From Notospermus geniculatus (lineage: Eukaryota; Nemertea; Pilidiophora; Heteronemertea; Lineidae), in assembly GCA_002633025.1 (NCBI GenBank), contig NMRB01000189.1:350979-414978 (forward strand): a DNA stretch of 64,000 nucleotides. Direction: 5' to 3'. The first letter of the stretch is position 1; every line of letters begins with the position of its first letter. The position numbers and the translations under genes were made by a program. Below the pieces are notes generated by a model, which worked only from the letters and a program-made list of their open reading frames with translations, was not told the origin of the DNA and made no database searches. This document shows, piece after piece, positions 1 through 10,647 of this stretch.

Positions 1-724
1 CCCAGGCTAACCAGAGTGTCGACAGAAGTGAGGTCCGAGACAACCAGCAGTCCCCCAAAACCCGCAAGATCCCCTTAGTCCTCACCTATCACCCTGGACT
101 GCCAGACATTACTGCAATCACACGCCGTTTCCTTCCTATTCTTCATTTGAACCCATCAATGAAGGAATGCTGCCCTGAGCCACCCTTATTGCATTCCGGA
201 GACCCAAAAACCTTCGTGATGTGCTGGTAAGAGCCAAGGGCCCCACACAGGAGATCCAACGTGCCAAGGCCACCTGTGACCCTTGCTCAGGGAAAGGACC
301 AAAGAAAGGTCGGAAATGTCAACTTTGCATCTCCTTGCCCTCCCAGTCCCACATCACTAGCTCCTCCACGGGAAGGTCCCATCTACTCCGCCTGAGGAGT
401 CCCGCTGGTTGTGACAGCAGAAATGTGGTCTACTGCATCACATGTACCAGATGCACCACCATCAATCAGTACGTCGGACAGACAACATGTTTCCGTCAAA
501 GGATGAACAACCATAAGTCCAACATCAGATTAGGGAAAGAGGATCGTAATCGTGACTGCTCGATACTCTATACCCACTTTAAGTTGCCAGGACATTCTGT
601 CACGGACGTGTTGTTCACCATCCTCGAGACATGTCCAGATGAGACGACTCTCCTTCAGACAGAGTTGAAATGGATGTGGACCCTTAAAACAATCACCCCC
701 TCAGGTCTTAACACAAGGTCCTGA
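1..724 (+). pseudogene. PLE polyprotein C-terminus with GIY-YIG endonuclease
   Basis: In Penelope-like elements the C-terminal GIY-YIG nuclease nicks the target and the upstream reverse transcriptase copies the RNA there. From 221 the frame reads through NVVYCITC, QYVGQT and FRQRMNNHKS, the hallmark of PLE GIY-YIG domains, preceded by two CxxC pairs (CDPC, CQLC) typical of the linker. The upstream part (about 63-187) reads in another frame as the post-RT linker (TYHPGLPDI), so a one-base indel lies near 187-195. No genuine ATG starts the 221 frame; it is an internal GTG. Stop at 722-724. The copy is 5'-truncated by the window edge and frameshifted, hence inactive as it stands. Confidence 0.8.
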
Positions 725-1281
725 GACCCCAATTTGGCATTTGTGTTCTTCCTTTTCTCTCACCCTGGTAGGCCTATTTCGTTTTGGTTCTCCAGTTGCG
801 GAGGGCACTGTGGCTCCCCTTCTGGTCTAGGCCTTGTTTTTCCCTCCCCTTTCCCCCCTTTTTTTGCTCTAATCCTCCTCCCCTTATTCTTCTCATTGCT
901 CAGTGATTTGCATTTTCCATTCTGTTTTTTTCCTACAAATCTGGAAGTTGACTTCCTTTATATTCCTTTACCTTTGTGCATCTTTTCGCTTTGTGCTTGT
1001 TATGTATTACACATGTCATATTTATTAATTTATAAACTTTCTTTCAGCCAAATGAAGCTCTGCGCCAGTTGCCTACACTCTGCTTGTGGTCAGGCTGAGA
1101 GGCCCTGCAGTTATTCAACCCTTCTTTTCAGCTGAATTAGTTTCTCCTTAATTGTCCAGCGGCCACCTTTGGGGCTTGGTCGCTATTCTTTCCTTAATTG
1201 CTTGTTTGCCCTGTCTACACAGGCTATGTAGTTCTACATTCGGGTTTCAGCTCAGTCTTTTCTAGAGTTTCAGATTGTAAA

Positions 1282-1335
1282 GTTCCACTTGAAAAAGACC
1301 CCGGTTGGGGTCGAAAATTCGTGAATTCTGGAGAT
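1282..1335 (+). ncRNA. Degenerate hammerhead-ribozyme-like motif in PLE tail
   Basis: PLEs are known to carry hammerhead motifs. The best local copy (49671-49732) reads CTGAAGA, one extra A, the stem GACCCC-GGTT-GGGGTC, then GAAA, with TTCCA/TGGAA able to pair as stem I. In the copy at 1282 the core is more degraded (CTTGAAAA). The extra A between core and stem II departs from the canonical fold, so activity is doubtful. Elements seen: conserved hairpin and GAAA. Inferred: ribozyme ancestry. Confidence 0.3.
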
Positions 1336-1378
1336 TGACTTCTTGTTTATTATCATTTTGTGTGTCAATTTTGTGCTT

Positions 1379-2290
1379 TTTGTACCTTGGAATATATATC
1401 ACTAACGTTATTTTTAGGCGGATATTTAGCAGCTAATAAAGCCCATAGGAAACATTTTTCATCGTTAGTTTTTACATTTATCACAGCATTTGTTTTGAAA
1501 GGAAGTTGGATAAAGTGACCACCTTTTGTCTCTTTCATCCCTGCAACCCAAATATCCATGTATTTTATTTGATCTAGTGATAAACCACTTCCATTAAAAT
1601 ATCTTTCGTCAATTTGTAATTTTTTGTAATCTAGATATTTATCTAAGCTTTTTCTTCCTTGTTGCTGTGAAACTGCTGTACCCAGCACTACTTCCCGGCA
1701 CTACTTCAAAGGGTGATTGAATGCTTTGAGTTGTCGTATTACCCTCTTTTAAAAATTGCACCTCGCATGATAAGCTTATTTTAAAACGTTTATTTTTTAT
1801 GTTTGATAAGAGTTGAATAAATTTATCTTGGTATTCTTTTACATCTTTTGCCTTTTTATCATATCTTAACTGTATTGAAACATAATTTCCGTTACGTCCA
1901 AATTGTTTATGGATTCTTAGTCCACCATCAGTGGAATCAGGGATATAATCTATTTCCAAACGAGTTAAATTACGATCCGAACGGGTTTGCCTAGTTGGTC
2001 GGGCTAAGTTCTCTTCCGTAGATTCCCCTGGAATGTATTTTGGTAATTCTTCAAATAATCTTTTAGTTTCCTCCTGCCTCGGATTTAAACTTGGTAATTC
2101 CTCAAACAAGTTTCTCGTTTCTTGTCTTTCTTGACCTCTTAAAGTATCTCTTCGAATTTTTGGAGTGTATAGATTAATAGTACTTTCTACATTATTTTTA
2201 TGTGTTTTTGTTTGAAGATGTTTACCCCACTTACGATTTTTTATTTGTTTTTTACAGTATTCACAATATCCAGAGCTTTTTGGGCGAGCG
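1379..2290 (-). pseudogene. Polinton DNA polymerase B, N-terminal region (fragment)
   Basis: Read on the minus strand, the fragment begins with a C2H2-like finger (YCEYC then HLQTKTHKN) near 2290-2220. Next comes an Arg/Glu-rich linker with a repeated LFEELP motif, and a region ending VINVKTNDEKCFLWALL. That last signature (INxKNxDxxCFxW) marks the segment ahead of the exonuclease domain in Polinton protein-primed polymerases, and it recurs in the second Polinton at 17060-16960. A frameshift near 1680 separates the two halves. The exonuclease and polymerase domains are missing: the gene is cut at ~1379 by the PLE tail. The zinc finger and sequence differ from the 12.9-17.2 kb polymerase, so this is a separate Polinton lineage. 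Confidence 0.6.
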
Positions 2291-3189
2291 ATGCAAGGGG
2301 GAAAACGTACTCTTAGGAGTTGAGAATTCTGGAGTGGAGATCAGGTTTAGGCCTACATGATCCCCTTCTCCAACTGAAATGTGGATCCGGAATGTAGAAG
2401 AGTGCCAGCTGAAAGAATTATCAAAGAACGTTTGTTTCGGAATAGAGAGATGCATCCCTCCATCCGAAATAAATGGCTACCGCTAGGCTACCTACGGCAG
2501 CCTAGCGGCAGCCTGCGTAGCTATGGCATTATGGATTAGGATCTATGGGAAAATTCCACAGCAGCACTAAAATCCCGTCAACGAAAAAAGTATTTGTCGG
2601 CTATAATCCAAGTCATTCACAGGCCCAAAAAGAAACATATTCACTTATTCCAGTGATCGGTAGCACTTGTCACAAAAGCACGTGAACGACGAACGACGTG
2701 CTGAACTGGCGGTTGGATATAGAGAACTACATGTATGCATGAATTAGGCAAAGCAGACAAAGAACTCTGTTACTAAGCCACATTGTGGCACTTCTGACAA
2801 TGGCTTATGCTGATTCAATGGCCGATTTAATACGCTGTTAACAGGCGTGATTTCTTATCTGCACGGGGTGATAGACAGTGAAGCAGAACATTCGACTTCG
2901 GCTTGGCCTAGAAGCAGAAAGCAGACGACCGCCACAAAATCCCAAATTTTCGTGTTATTTTCGGCGATATTGTATCCATTCATATATGATTACTTACTAC
3001 GGATATCTTTCGTGGAAACAGTACCGCTAAGCACAACTAATACGGCGTGTTCACGCAATGGAAGACAAAAATGCATATTCCTGAAAAATCCTCTATGAGG
3101 CATTCTACTTGCTGGTTCGACAAAGTAATTCGCTGGCTACGCCATTTTTCGCCTGGCGGCGAGCCCAGGAACCATTGCGTCTAGTATTT
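2291..3189. other. Unassigned insertion-like segment
   Basis: About 900 bp of non-AT-rich sequence without coding signal lies between two AT-rich Polinton gene fragments in the same orientation. Base composition changes sharply at both edges. No terminal repeats were recognised. It may be an insertion into the Polinton fragment, but its class is unknown. Confidence 0.35.
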
Positions 3190-3607
3190 TCTTCATATGG
3201 GATTACTCTTCCTTGTTGGTCAAGATTTGGTATTTCGGGAATTATAGTTCCGTGTGTAGTTGGTGGTGTAGTAGGATTTCTTCTAATGTCAATGAGATTT
3301 TCGTCAATAACTGTATAAGGTTGTGTTTTTTTAGCTTCATAAAATTTAGTCCAGTTTTGTAGATGTTTTTTAGTTTTATTATGTCTTGCAAGATTTGAAG
3401 GTGTAACATTTGTATTACACACTTCACAACGGATTTTCCCTGACTGAACCGATGTTGAGGGTTGCGGTGTTGGTCGAAAGGTATCGGTCGAATAATTGGT
3501 CTTTGTTCTGTAATTTCATCATCTAAAAGGTTATGCATGGAGTCAACAGGGTCCATACTTTCAAAAAATCTTCCCGTAATAAATTGTTTGTCCGTTTTCT
3601 TCTCCAT
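3190..3607 (-). pseudogene. Small zinc-finger protein of the left Polinton fragment
   Basis: An ATG at 3607 (preceded by AAATAAATAG) opens a frame beginning MEKKTDKQFITGRFFES. After ~57 codons the frame shifts near 3435, and the other frame carries a finger-like CEVCNTNVTPSNLARHNK followed by HLQNW, of the C2H2 type found near Polinton polymerases. The protein continues to about 3190 and then runs into unrelated sequence. With the finger at 2290-2220 it could once have been one polymerase N-terminus with two fingers, split by the 2291-3189 segment; this is inference. The function of such fingers is presumably nucleic-acid binding. Confidence 0.5.
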
Positions 3608-3630
3608 CTATTTATTTAGTAAAAAAAACT

Positions 3631-3735
3631 TTTAATTAAGTTTTTTTATATCCGAAACTGGTATCCATTCGTTAAATTTATCACTATATCCTTTCCATTT
3701 TACTAATCCGTATTTCTTTCCTTAATCGTAATACG
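3631..3735 (-). pseudogene. Integrase C-terminal chromodomain remnant
   Basis: The minus strand encodes LVKWKGYSDKFNEWIP followed by a short tail and stop (3631-3633). This is the last two-thirds of a chromodomain as found at the C-terminus of many Polinton and chromovirus integrases, where it targets integration to modified histones. An in-frame TAA at 3721-3723 interrupts it, and upstream sequence is replaced by the palindromic satellite. The next gene downstream begins at 3607, a gene order consistent with a compact Polinton. The integrase at 9135-10149 lacks this domain. Confidence 0.6.
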
Positions 3736-3769
3736 AAAGCATTTTACTGCCATGGAAAAAATAATTTTT

Positions 3770-4238
3770 ATCTCGTAATTACGACATAACATCTCGTAAT
3801 TACGAGATAACATCTCGAAATTACGAGATAACATCTCGTAATTATGAGATAGTTTTCTCGAAATTACGAGATAATATCTCGAAATTACGAGATAACATCT
3901 CGAAATTATGAGATAACATCTTGTAATTACGAGATAACATCTCGAAATTACGAGATAACATCTCGTAATTACGAGATAACATCTCGAAATTACGAGATAA
4001 CATCTCGTAATTATGAGATAGTTTTCTCGAAATTACGAGATAATATCTCGAAATTACGAGATAACATCTCGAAATTACGAGATAACATCTCGAAATTATG
4101 AGATAACATCTTGTAATTACGAGATAACATCTCGAAATTACGAGATAACATCTCGTAATTACGAGATAACATCTCGAAATTACGAAATAGTTTTCTCGAA
4201 ATTTCGAGATAACATCTCGAAATTACGAGATAACATCT
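3770..4238. repeat. 21-bp palindromic satellite array, left
   Basis: About 22 tandem units of a 21-bp repeat, consensus ATCTCGAAATTACGAGATAAC with a frequent TAATTAC variant. The half-units are nearly self-complementary (CTCGTAATTACGAG is a perfect palindrome). The array abuts the left arm of the foldback element, and its last unit shares AACATCTC with the arm's first bases. Confidence 0.95.
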
Positions 4239-5295
4239 CAAGGTCGATCAAGCATCCCAAGATAGCAGTTCAGTAGGGACCCTGGTTATCCACACGGCCC
4301 ATGGCCCAATAATACTGCTTGCTCAACTTCGGCCTGCCTACTTTCCAGGCAACACGCACATATGGAGCCCAGATGGTGATCCCATATGGGCCCCACAGAA
4401 TTCGGATATTCGAATATGGATCCCTTTTTTGCCCAGATTTTTGTGGGGTCCGTATGGTAGTATGGCTATAATTTCCCTGATGGGCCCCATATGTACATCT
4501 ATGTGGGTAACAAATATGGGACTCACATTATGGTTCTTGGGTGCATGCCCACATGTTGCCCATATATTCAACTATATAGGGCCCGTGTGTGGCCGATATG
4601 GGCTTTCCCATTGGGTTTGCCATGCAAAAACGCGCAAAATGGCGTGCCGTTACACTTAGTAAAATACATCTTGTCATAAAACCGTTGTGATTCCATTGTT
4701 CACCAGAGTCTCCGCGGGTGTAATGACTGGGAATGCGTCCTGTATGCCATTGGGTCATATGAATAAAAAGTAGCAAATGCTTTTACCTGAATTTCGCAGT
4801 ACAAATGCACTAGGCAATTCTGTACAAATCTAAAGTGAAAGCATTTTCTAGTCTTTATTCATATGACCCATTGGCTGCTATATAGTTTGGTGAACTCTCA
4901 GAAAAACTGAGAGGGACATGTTCCGGACATGTTTTGTCTGTGCCTCCCCCACTGTCACGTCAGCAGCTTAATAGTGAGCCGCCTGAATGACGTCAGCCTG
5001 TGTGACTTGTGTCAATGAGATGAAAATTTACAAACTCTTTTTATAATTGATGATTGTGCGAATTTATGGGAATCAAAAAATAAATGCACAAAATTAACTG
5101 AATTAGCCTTTAGTGGTCGGCATTATGGAATTTCTGCTTGGGTAATAACTCAAAAATATAATGCAATTTGTAAAGATTTTAGAGAAAATTGTTAACATAT
5201 GATTATTCATACAATGAATGATCATATGTCTTTTGATCAAATATTTAAAGAAAATTACGACAGCATTTTAGTGCCATGAAAAAAATATTTTTTAT

Positions 5296-5849
5296 CTCGT
5301 AATTACGAGATAGTTTTCTGGAAATTACGAGATAATACATCGAAATTACGAGTTAACATCTCGTAATTACGAGATAACTAATTACGAGATAACATCTCGA
5401 AATAACGAGATAACATCTCGTAATTACGAGATAGTTTTCTCGAAATTACGAGATAACATCTCGAAATTACGAGATAATATCTCGAAATTACGAGATAATA
5501 TCTCGAAATTACGAGTTAACATCTCGTAATTACGAGATAACTAATTACGAGATAACATCTCGAAATTACGAGATAACATCTCGTATTAACGAGATAGTTT
5601 TCTCGAAATTACGAGATAACATCTCGAAATTACGAGATAATATCTCGAAATTACGAGATAATATCTCGAAATTACGAGATAATATCTCGTAATTACGAGA
5701 TAACATCTCGTAATTACGAGATAACTAATTACGAGATAACATCTCGTAATTACGAGATAACATCTCGAAATTACGAGATAACATCTCGTAATTACGAGTT
5801 AACATCTCGTAATTACGAGATAACATAACATCTCGTAATTACGAGATAA
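5296..5849. repeat. 21-bp palindromic satellite array, core of foldback element
   Basis: This is the same satellite as at 3770-4238: alternating CTCGTAATTACGAG and CTCGAAATTACGAG with GATAACAT spacers, about 26 units. Several shortened units (GATAACTAATTACGAG) point to slippage or unequal exchange. Confidence 0.95.
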
Positions 5850-6882
5850 TTTTGTAGTATTCATGGTATACTCAGGCTATCGTGCACGCACATCCCGGGA
5901 CGCACATCCTGCTCTACAGACATGACACTTACAATTGCCACTTAGCAAACATCTGACACACAGTCACAATGACAACGTTACACAGTAGGCTATTTTGCAC
6001 AGAGTACGGAAAAGGGACAGGCTAGCAAACAGCTTGGTCTCACAAATATTTCATGACCAATGACCATGAAACCTGGCATTTATAACCGTATATCCTTGTG
6101 TATAATAAACCTGGATTTTCATGAATGCGATGTACTGATGAAATGCCGGTGAACAAAGTTTCATGGCCATGAAACGTACTTGTTAGGCCTGTTCGCCAGC
6201 GTTTCCGTAGCCTATATTACCCTAGGTATAAACCCGACCCGAATCCGCGTAAGGCCGAATTTACATAGAAGTAGGCCTATACTGTATATGGACATGCTGG
6301 GAAACAAAGGCTCCATCCGGGGCTCCATAGTCATGAACACTTTATTAAGTGGGCCCATACACGATCAATATCATTGCACAATATGAGGATCAAAATAGGC
6401 AATTTCATTTGCAATCTTTCTTCTACCCATCATCCCAGAAGCACATGCCCCTATTTTGGGCCCCAGATTATTGTGAATAATATTGACCGTGTATGGGCCC
6501 CTCATGTGTTTATTAGGCCACTGTTCGCCAGCACTTTGTACACTGTTGTCGGCCTTTTTCACTACCCCCCCCCCCCGCCCACGTTGGCCAACTGTGCAAA
6601 CAAAAGATTGACGAATACATGTAGCACGCCACCAAGGTACTATTTCTAAAGCAAAGTTCGACAAATATTGCGGATCATACACGGATTTCTGAGTGTCCGT
6701 TTTGTGCGCTCCTCAAAAGGACATGCAGATTCGGACAGCAAACAACATGGAATTTACCCTTACGAAATGTGGCACGTGTAAATGACATTACCACATGGTA
6801 ATGTGCCAATTGTACCCATATTGTTTGTATTTTTACAATTGTTTGTGTAAAATTCGCCCATTACCACGTGGCCCAAGGTAAT
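5850..6882. other. Non-coding core of the foldback element
   Basis: No gene was recognised. A poly-C run at 6564-6577 and an inverted pair (TGGGCCCATACACG... at 6349 and its complement near 6489) are visible. Short ORFs here overlap on both strands of the inverted pair and show no family signature. Confidence 0.5.
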
Positions 6883-7661
6883 GCCATTGACACAAGTCAC
6901 ACAGGCTGACGTCATTCAGGCGGCTCACTATTAAGCTGCTGACGTGACAGTGGGGGAGGCACAGACAAAACATGTCCCTCTCAGTTTTTCTGAGAGTTCA
7001 CCAAACTATATAGCAGCCAATGGGTCATATGAATAAAGACTAGAAAATGCTTTCACTTTAGATTTGTACAGAATTGCCTAGTGCATTTGTACTGCGAAAT
7101 TCAGGTAAAAGCATTTGCTACTTTTTATTCATATGACCCAATGGCATACAGGACGCATTCCCAGTCATTACACCCGCGGAGACTCTGGTGAACAATGGAA
7201 TCACAACGGTTTTATGACAAGATGTATTTTACTAAGTGTAACGGCACGCCATTTTGCGCGTTTTTGCATGGCAAACCCAATGGGAAAGCCCATATCGGCC
7301 ACACACGGGCCCTATATAGTTGAATATATGGGCAACATGTGGGCATGCACCCAAGAACCATAATGTGAGTCCCATATTTGTTACCCACATAGATGTACAT
7401 ATGGGGCCCATCAGGGAAATTATAGCCATACTACCATATGGACCCCACAAAAATCTGGGCAAAAAAGGGATCCATATTCGAATATCCGAATTCTGTGGGG
7501 CCCATATGGGATCACCATCTGGGCTCCATATGTGCGTGTTGCCTGGAAAGTAGGCAGGCCGAAGTTAAGCAGGCAGTATTATTGGGCCATGGGCCGTGTG
7601 GATAACCAGGGTCCCTACTGAACTGCTATCTTGGGATGCTTGATCGACCTTGAGATGTTAN

Positions 7662-8631
7662 TCATAAACATCTTTTTAATTTCATCAAAATGATTATATG
7701 CTTTCATCCCAGATTTAAAAATACAATGGGAAATTCCTTCTGATGTTATTGTTCCCTTTTTTTTATCAGGATTTTGATACGAAGTTTTTTCTGTATCATA
7801 TTCATGAGTGAATGCTTTTTGAAAAAATATCAAAATTCCTTTTGTACTTTTTCTATTTACATCAACTGTAATATTTACTCGTTTATTTGTTCCAATATTT
7901 TCAGTTTTGAGTAGATGTATATTTTCGTACAGCCAACGAACTCGTGTTAAGTACATACTCCCAATTTCCTCTGCAATTTCTGGAGAATAAACAGTTTCGT
8001 ATTCTAATTGAATATTTTCAACAGAATATTTTTTATTTGCAGCTGTTCCTGTGATTACATATTTTGGATCGTTAAATTTAATATTATATTCAATTGATTC
8101 TAACAATGCTGAGGGATAAAATGGCATAAAATGATCAAATATTTCAGATTCAATTGGAATTGAATATCGATCTTTATATGCAGTAACTAATGCTGCTTTT
8201 TTATTTGCACCTTGCCTCTGAGTTTTATCAATTCCTTGTAAAACTCTATTTTTTCTCTGTTTATCAGTGAGCCAAAAATCTTTAAATGTATTAAAAATAT
8301 AGGCTTTATCAATTTCATTTATAGTTCTTCCTCCAATAAGCATTGTTATTTTTTCATCAATGTTTCTGCCAACATTTGCAGTAAATTCAGCATCTGCAGC
8401 ATTGTTTGCATCGCTTACTTTTGAATTAGTGCTAAGTTTAAATGTTAATCTTAACGTTTTTGGTACAATCAATTGTCCTTTTTCTAACTGTGGAAGTTTA
8501 ACATATAATGTACTGTTTGGTTCTATTGAACTGGGATTATGAGTTATAACTTCATAATTTCTTTTAGCTTTAATTCCATCAGAAATTTTTGCTGCCCGTA
8601 ATGGATTCAAATATCTTCCTGTTTCAGCCAT
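7662..8631 (-). CDS. Major-capsid-like protein, C-terminally truncated
   Basis: The protein begins at the ATG at 8629-8631 (MAETGRYLNPL) and is open for ~320 codons until the N at 7661. It contains QLIVPKTLRLTF, NVGRNIDEKITMLIGG, FNTFKDFWLT and YSIPIESEIFDHFMPFYPSALLE. These are the recurring blocks of a large conserved Polinton protein that I take to be the double-jelly-roll capsid type; the fold assignment is inference. The usual C-terminal third is absent because the foldback arm begins beyond the N. An upstream in-frame start at 8679 is less likely, since the added residues are AT-rich filler. Its position last in the minus-strand series suits a virion module. Confidence 0.55.
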
Positions 8632-8702
8632 CTCTTTTATTATAATATTTTTTTTAAAAATTTGTAATATAATGTTCACGAATTTAAAAAAATTATTTCA
8701 TG

Positions 8703-9134
8703 TCACGAAATTTTTAATTTCATCAGCTGTCTCCAATATTCATCGCTATCAATCTCTTTTCTCTTATATTTATCATTCAATTCTTTTCTACGGCTGCGAT
8801 ATTCAGCATCATTAAGTTTTTCTAATAATTCATCTTCAGATGTTTCTTGTCGTACAGGTATCTGATTTAATTTAATTGGCACATTAGGCCATGCTCTTCT
8901 TATTTTTAATTCTGCATATAAATAACTGCCTAACAATTTTAAATATTCGTTTATATCATCTATACTTTTGTTTGTATCAGTTCCTTTTAGAATCATATCT
9001 GCATGAATTGTTTGAATATATCTTTTTAATTTTTGAAATTCTTCATTTATATTTTTCATATTCTGATCATGCAATGTGATAATATCATCTGTATTTAATG
9101 ATGTAAATCCTGTAACAATATTTATAGGATCCAT
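8703..9134 (-). CDS. Conserved-type small Polinton ORF of unknown function
   Basis: A 143-aa protein starting MDPINIVTGF, with heptad-like helical stretches (MKNINEEFQKLKRYIQ) and a charged C-terminus. No catalytic motif was seen. Its ATG follows directly on the integrase stop codon (TAAATG at 9132-9137) in the same frame, so it may be expressed by reinitiation or from the same transcript. I do not recognise a family; a coiled-coil structural or scaffold role is only a guess. Confidence 0.6.
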   Translation of the reverse strand: MDPINIVTGFTSLNTDDIITLHDQNMKNINEEFQKLKRYIQTIHADMILKGTDTNKSIDDINEYLKLLGSYLYAELKIRRAWPNVPIKLNQIPVRQETSEDELLEKLNDAEYRSRRKELNDKYKRKEIDSDEYWRQLMKLKIS

Positions 9135-10149
9135 TTATTTATGTCTTAATCTTTTCCCGATTATATTTTCAGGGTCAATTCCTTCTCGATGTTTTAAAGT
9201 TTTTTCAATTTTTACCTCTTTTTCTACTTTATCTAATTCAGGCTCTTCTTCAATAGGTGCAATTTCTTTAACTTTTTGTAAAGAATCTAATCTTACTTTT
9301 TCATCATTGTTCAATATCGCATGAATTCCTTCAATATTTTTAATTGTATAAATTCTGTTTGTCCAAATTTGTTTATATCCTTTTGTAAAAATTGGTTTTT
9401 TCAATTTTTTTCTCACTGTTCCCCCAATAACAAAATTATGTTCAATTGGCATTGATTTTTCTAAATTTAAATCTAAAATTTCTAATTTGTGCTTTGGTGC
9501 TTCATTTGGTGTATAATTTAAAATTCCACTATGTGGTGAATCATTATATGCAGAAATATATTCATTTAATTTATCATGCCAAACAACTGAATTTTTTTCA
9601 GTGAAATCTTTGAATATTTTTTCCTTTATTGTTCTACTAAGTCGATCAATTAATCCCAATGCATTATGATCTCCAATTTCAACTGTATCATGCCTAATTT
9701 TTTAATTCTTTTAATATATCTTGCACAGGTTTATTTAAAAATTCATTTCCAGAATCAGTAATAATAAATTTTATTTTCTCTTTGCTGTCTATAGTGCCAT
9801 ACATTTTTTCAAATGCATTTTTTACTTCAAATTTTGTTTTATTTTTTAATGCAGCAGCATAAGCTTTTCTAGTAAATGTATCAATGCAAAGTAATATCCA
9901 TTTATAGCCTTTATTTTGCCTTGAATAATTACTCATATCTAATAGGTCCATGAACAATAAAGCATTTTCGTGATATGCAACAATATGTCCTTGAATTTTT
10001 GTTCTAGGCTTTTTATATAATTGATAAGATTTTTGCTTTTTAACAAAATCATCAATTTCATCAAATGTTATATTTGGATCTTTCTTTTTGTAAATTTTAT
10101 AAAATTTCATTGGAGAAGGATATTTATATTTTTCATACATAGTTTCCAT
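9135..10149 (-). pseudogene. Retroviral-type (rve) integrase, frameshifted
   Basis: The ATG at 10147-10149 follows AAAATAA. The N-terminal part is a helical region with KPRTKIQGHIVAY leading to the RNase-H-like core: first acidic residue in LLFMDLLDMS, second in FIITDSGNEF. A frameshift at about 9690 follows LKELKN. In the next frame DHNAL precedes GLIDRLSRTIK, the block aligned with the third catalytic acid, here Asp rather than Glu. The C-terminal part has a β-rich segment (YKQIWTNRIYTI) and a Glu/Lys-rich tail, with no chromodomain. Polinton integrases insert the linear element into host DNA. One indel makes this copy inactive. Confidence 0.85.
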
Positions 10150-10155
10150 TTATTT

Positions 10156-10647
10156 TTAAAACAAAAATTCTAATAAAACAGCTAATAAAATTAATGATCC
10201 TGTAAATGTAACATGGGGATTATCAGTTTGATTAATTTTTTCTGCACTATCTAACAAATTTGTTTTAACTTCTTGTTTTGTTTTAAATTGTTCTGTGCGT
10301 GTACGAGCATTTTTTAAATTTTCTAACTGTTTACTTTTTGTTATTTCATTTTCACTCTTTTGTAAATTTTCTATTTGTTTACTTTTTAATATTTTATTTT
10401 CCTTTTTTTGCAAATTAATATTTTCATTTTTTCCAAATGTCATATTTTCGTTTGCAGTTAAAATTGTGTTGTTATATCCTTCAACTTTTCCTATATGCAA
10501 TCTCATATCACTAGGAATTAACTATAATCCTATTCCTAATGCGAAATCTAATCTTGTTTTAGCCTTTGCAATTGCATTATTAAATGATTGTTGAGATCTT
10601 ATTACTAAACTTAAATCTTTTGTATCTTGAATAGATTCTGGAAATAT
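10156..10647 (-). pseudogene. Coiled-coil protein with C-terminal membrane segment (possible extension of the preceding ORF)
   Basis: The open part from 10506 has a Glu/Lys/Asn heptad-like repeat (KSKQIENLQKSENEI and close copies) followed by a C-terminal hydrophobic segment (GSLILLAVLLEFLF). The frame continues upstream past a TAG near 10524 and is open back to the TAA that ends the 10648-11511 ORF, in the same frame. Either this is a separate small gene that lost its start, or one longer protein broken by two stops. A spike- or tail-like virion membrane protein is conceivable but not demonstrated. Confidence 0.45.

Larger units (their letters stand above)
1..1378 (+). mobile_element. Penelope-like element (PLE), 3' portion
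   Basis: The segment carries the end of a PLE open reading frame (linker plus GIY-YIG domain), then a ~650-bp untranslated region ending in a tail that recurs at 14960-15037, 48534-49774 (twice) and 63118-63186. The tail has a GGGGTC/GACCCC hairpin, then GTGTGTCAATTTT and TGTGCTTTT. The element stops abruptly at about 1378, where minus-strand Polinton polymerase sequence starts, so it probably inserted into that fragment. The 5' part (reverse transcriptase) lies outside the window. Confidence 0.8.
4231..7660. mobile_element. Foldback element with ~780-bp inverted arms
   Basis: The left arm (4231 to ~5018) and the right arm (~6883 to 7660) are near-identical inverted copies; an 11-bp insertion near 4920 in the left arm is the clearest difference. 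Mirror-image ORFs in the arms are therefore chance. The core holds the second satellite array, a smaller inverted pair around 6350/6490 (GGGCCCATACACG) and no recognisable gene. The right arm ends exactly at an N (7661), beyond which AT-rich Polinton sequence starts. The element is a non-autonomous foldback/MITE-like unit of unknown superfamily. Confidence 0.85.

Noticed and set aside
734-1135. 133-aa hydrophobic ORF after the PLE frame
   Set aside because: It lies in the PLE 3' region; its composition reflects pyrimidine-rich sequence, and no motif or relative was recognised.
3770-5849. CRISPR-like look of the 21-bp arrays
   Set aside because: Units are contiguous palindromes without unique spacers, in eukaryotic sequence; this is a satellite.
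4338-7553. Matching pairs of 62-82-aa ORFs in the two arms
   Set aside because: They are identical because the arms are inverted copies, and they overlap on both strands; no coding signal.
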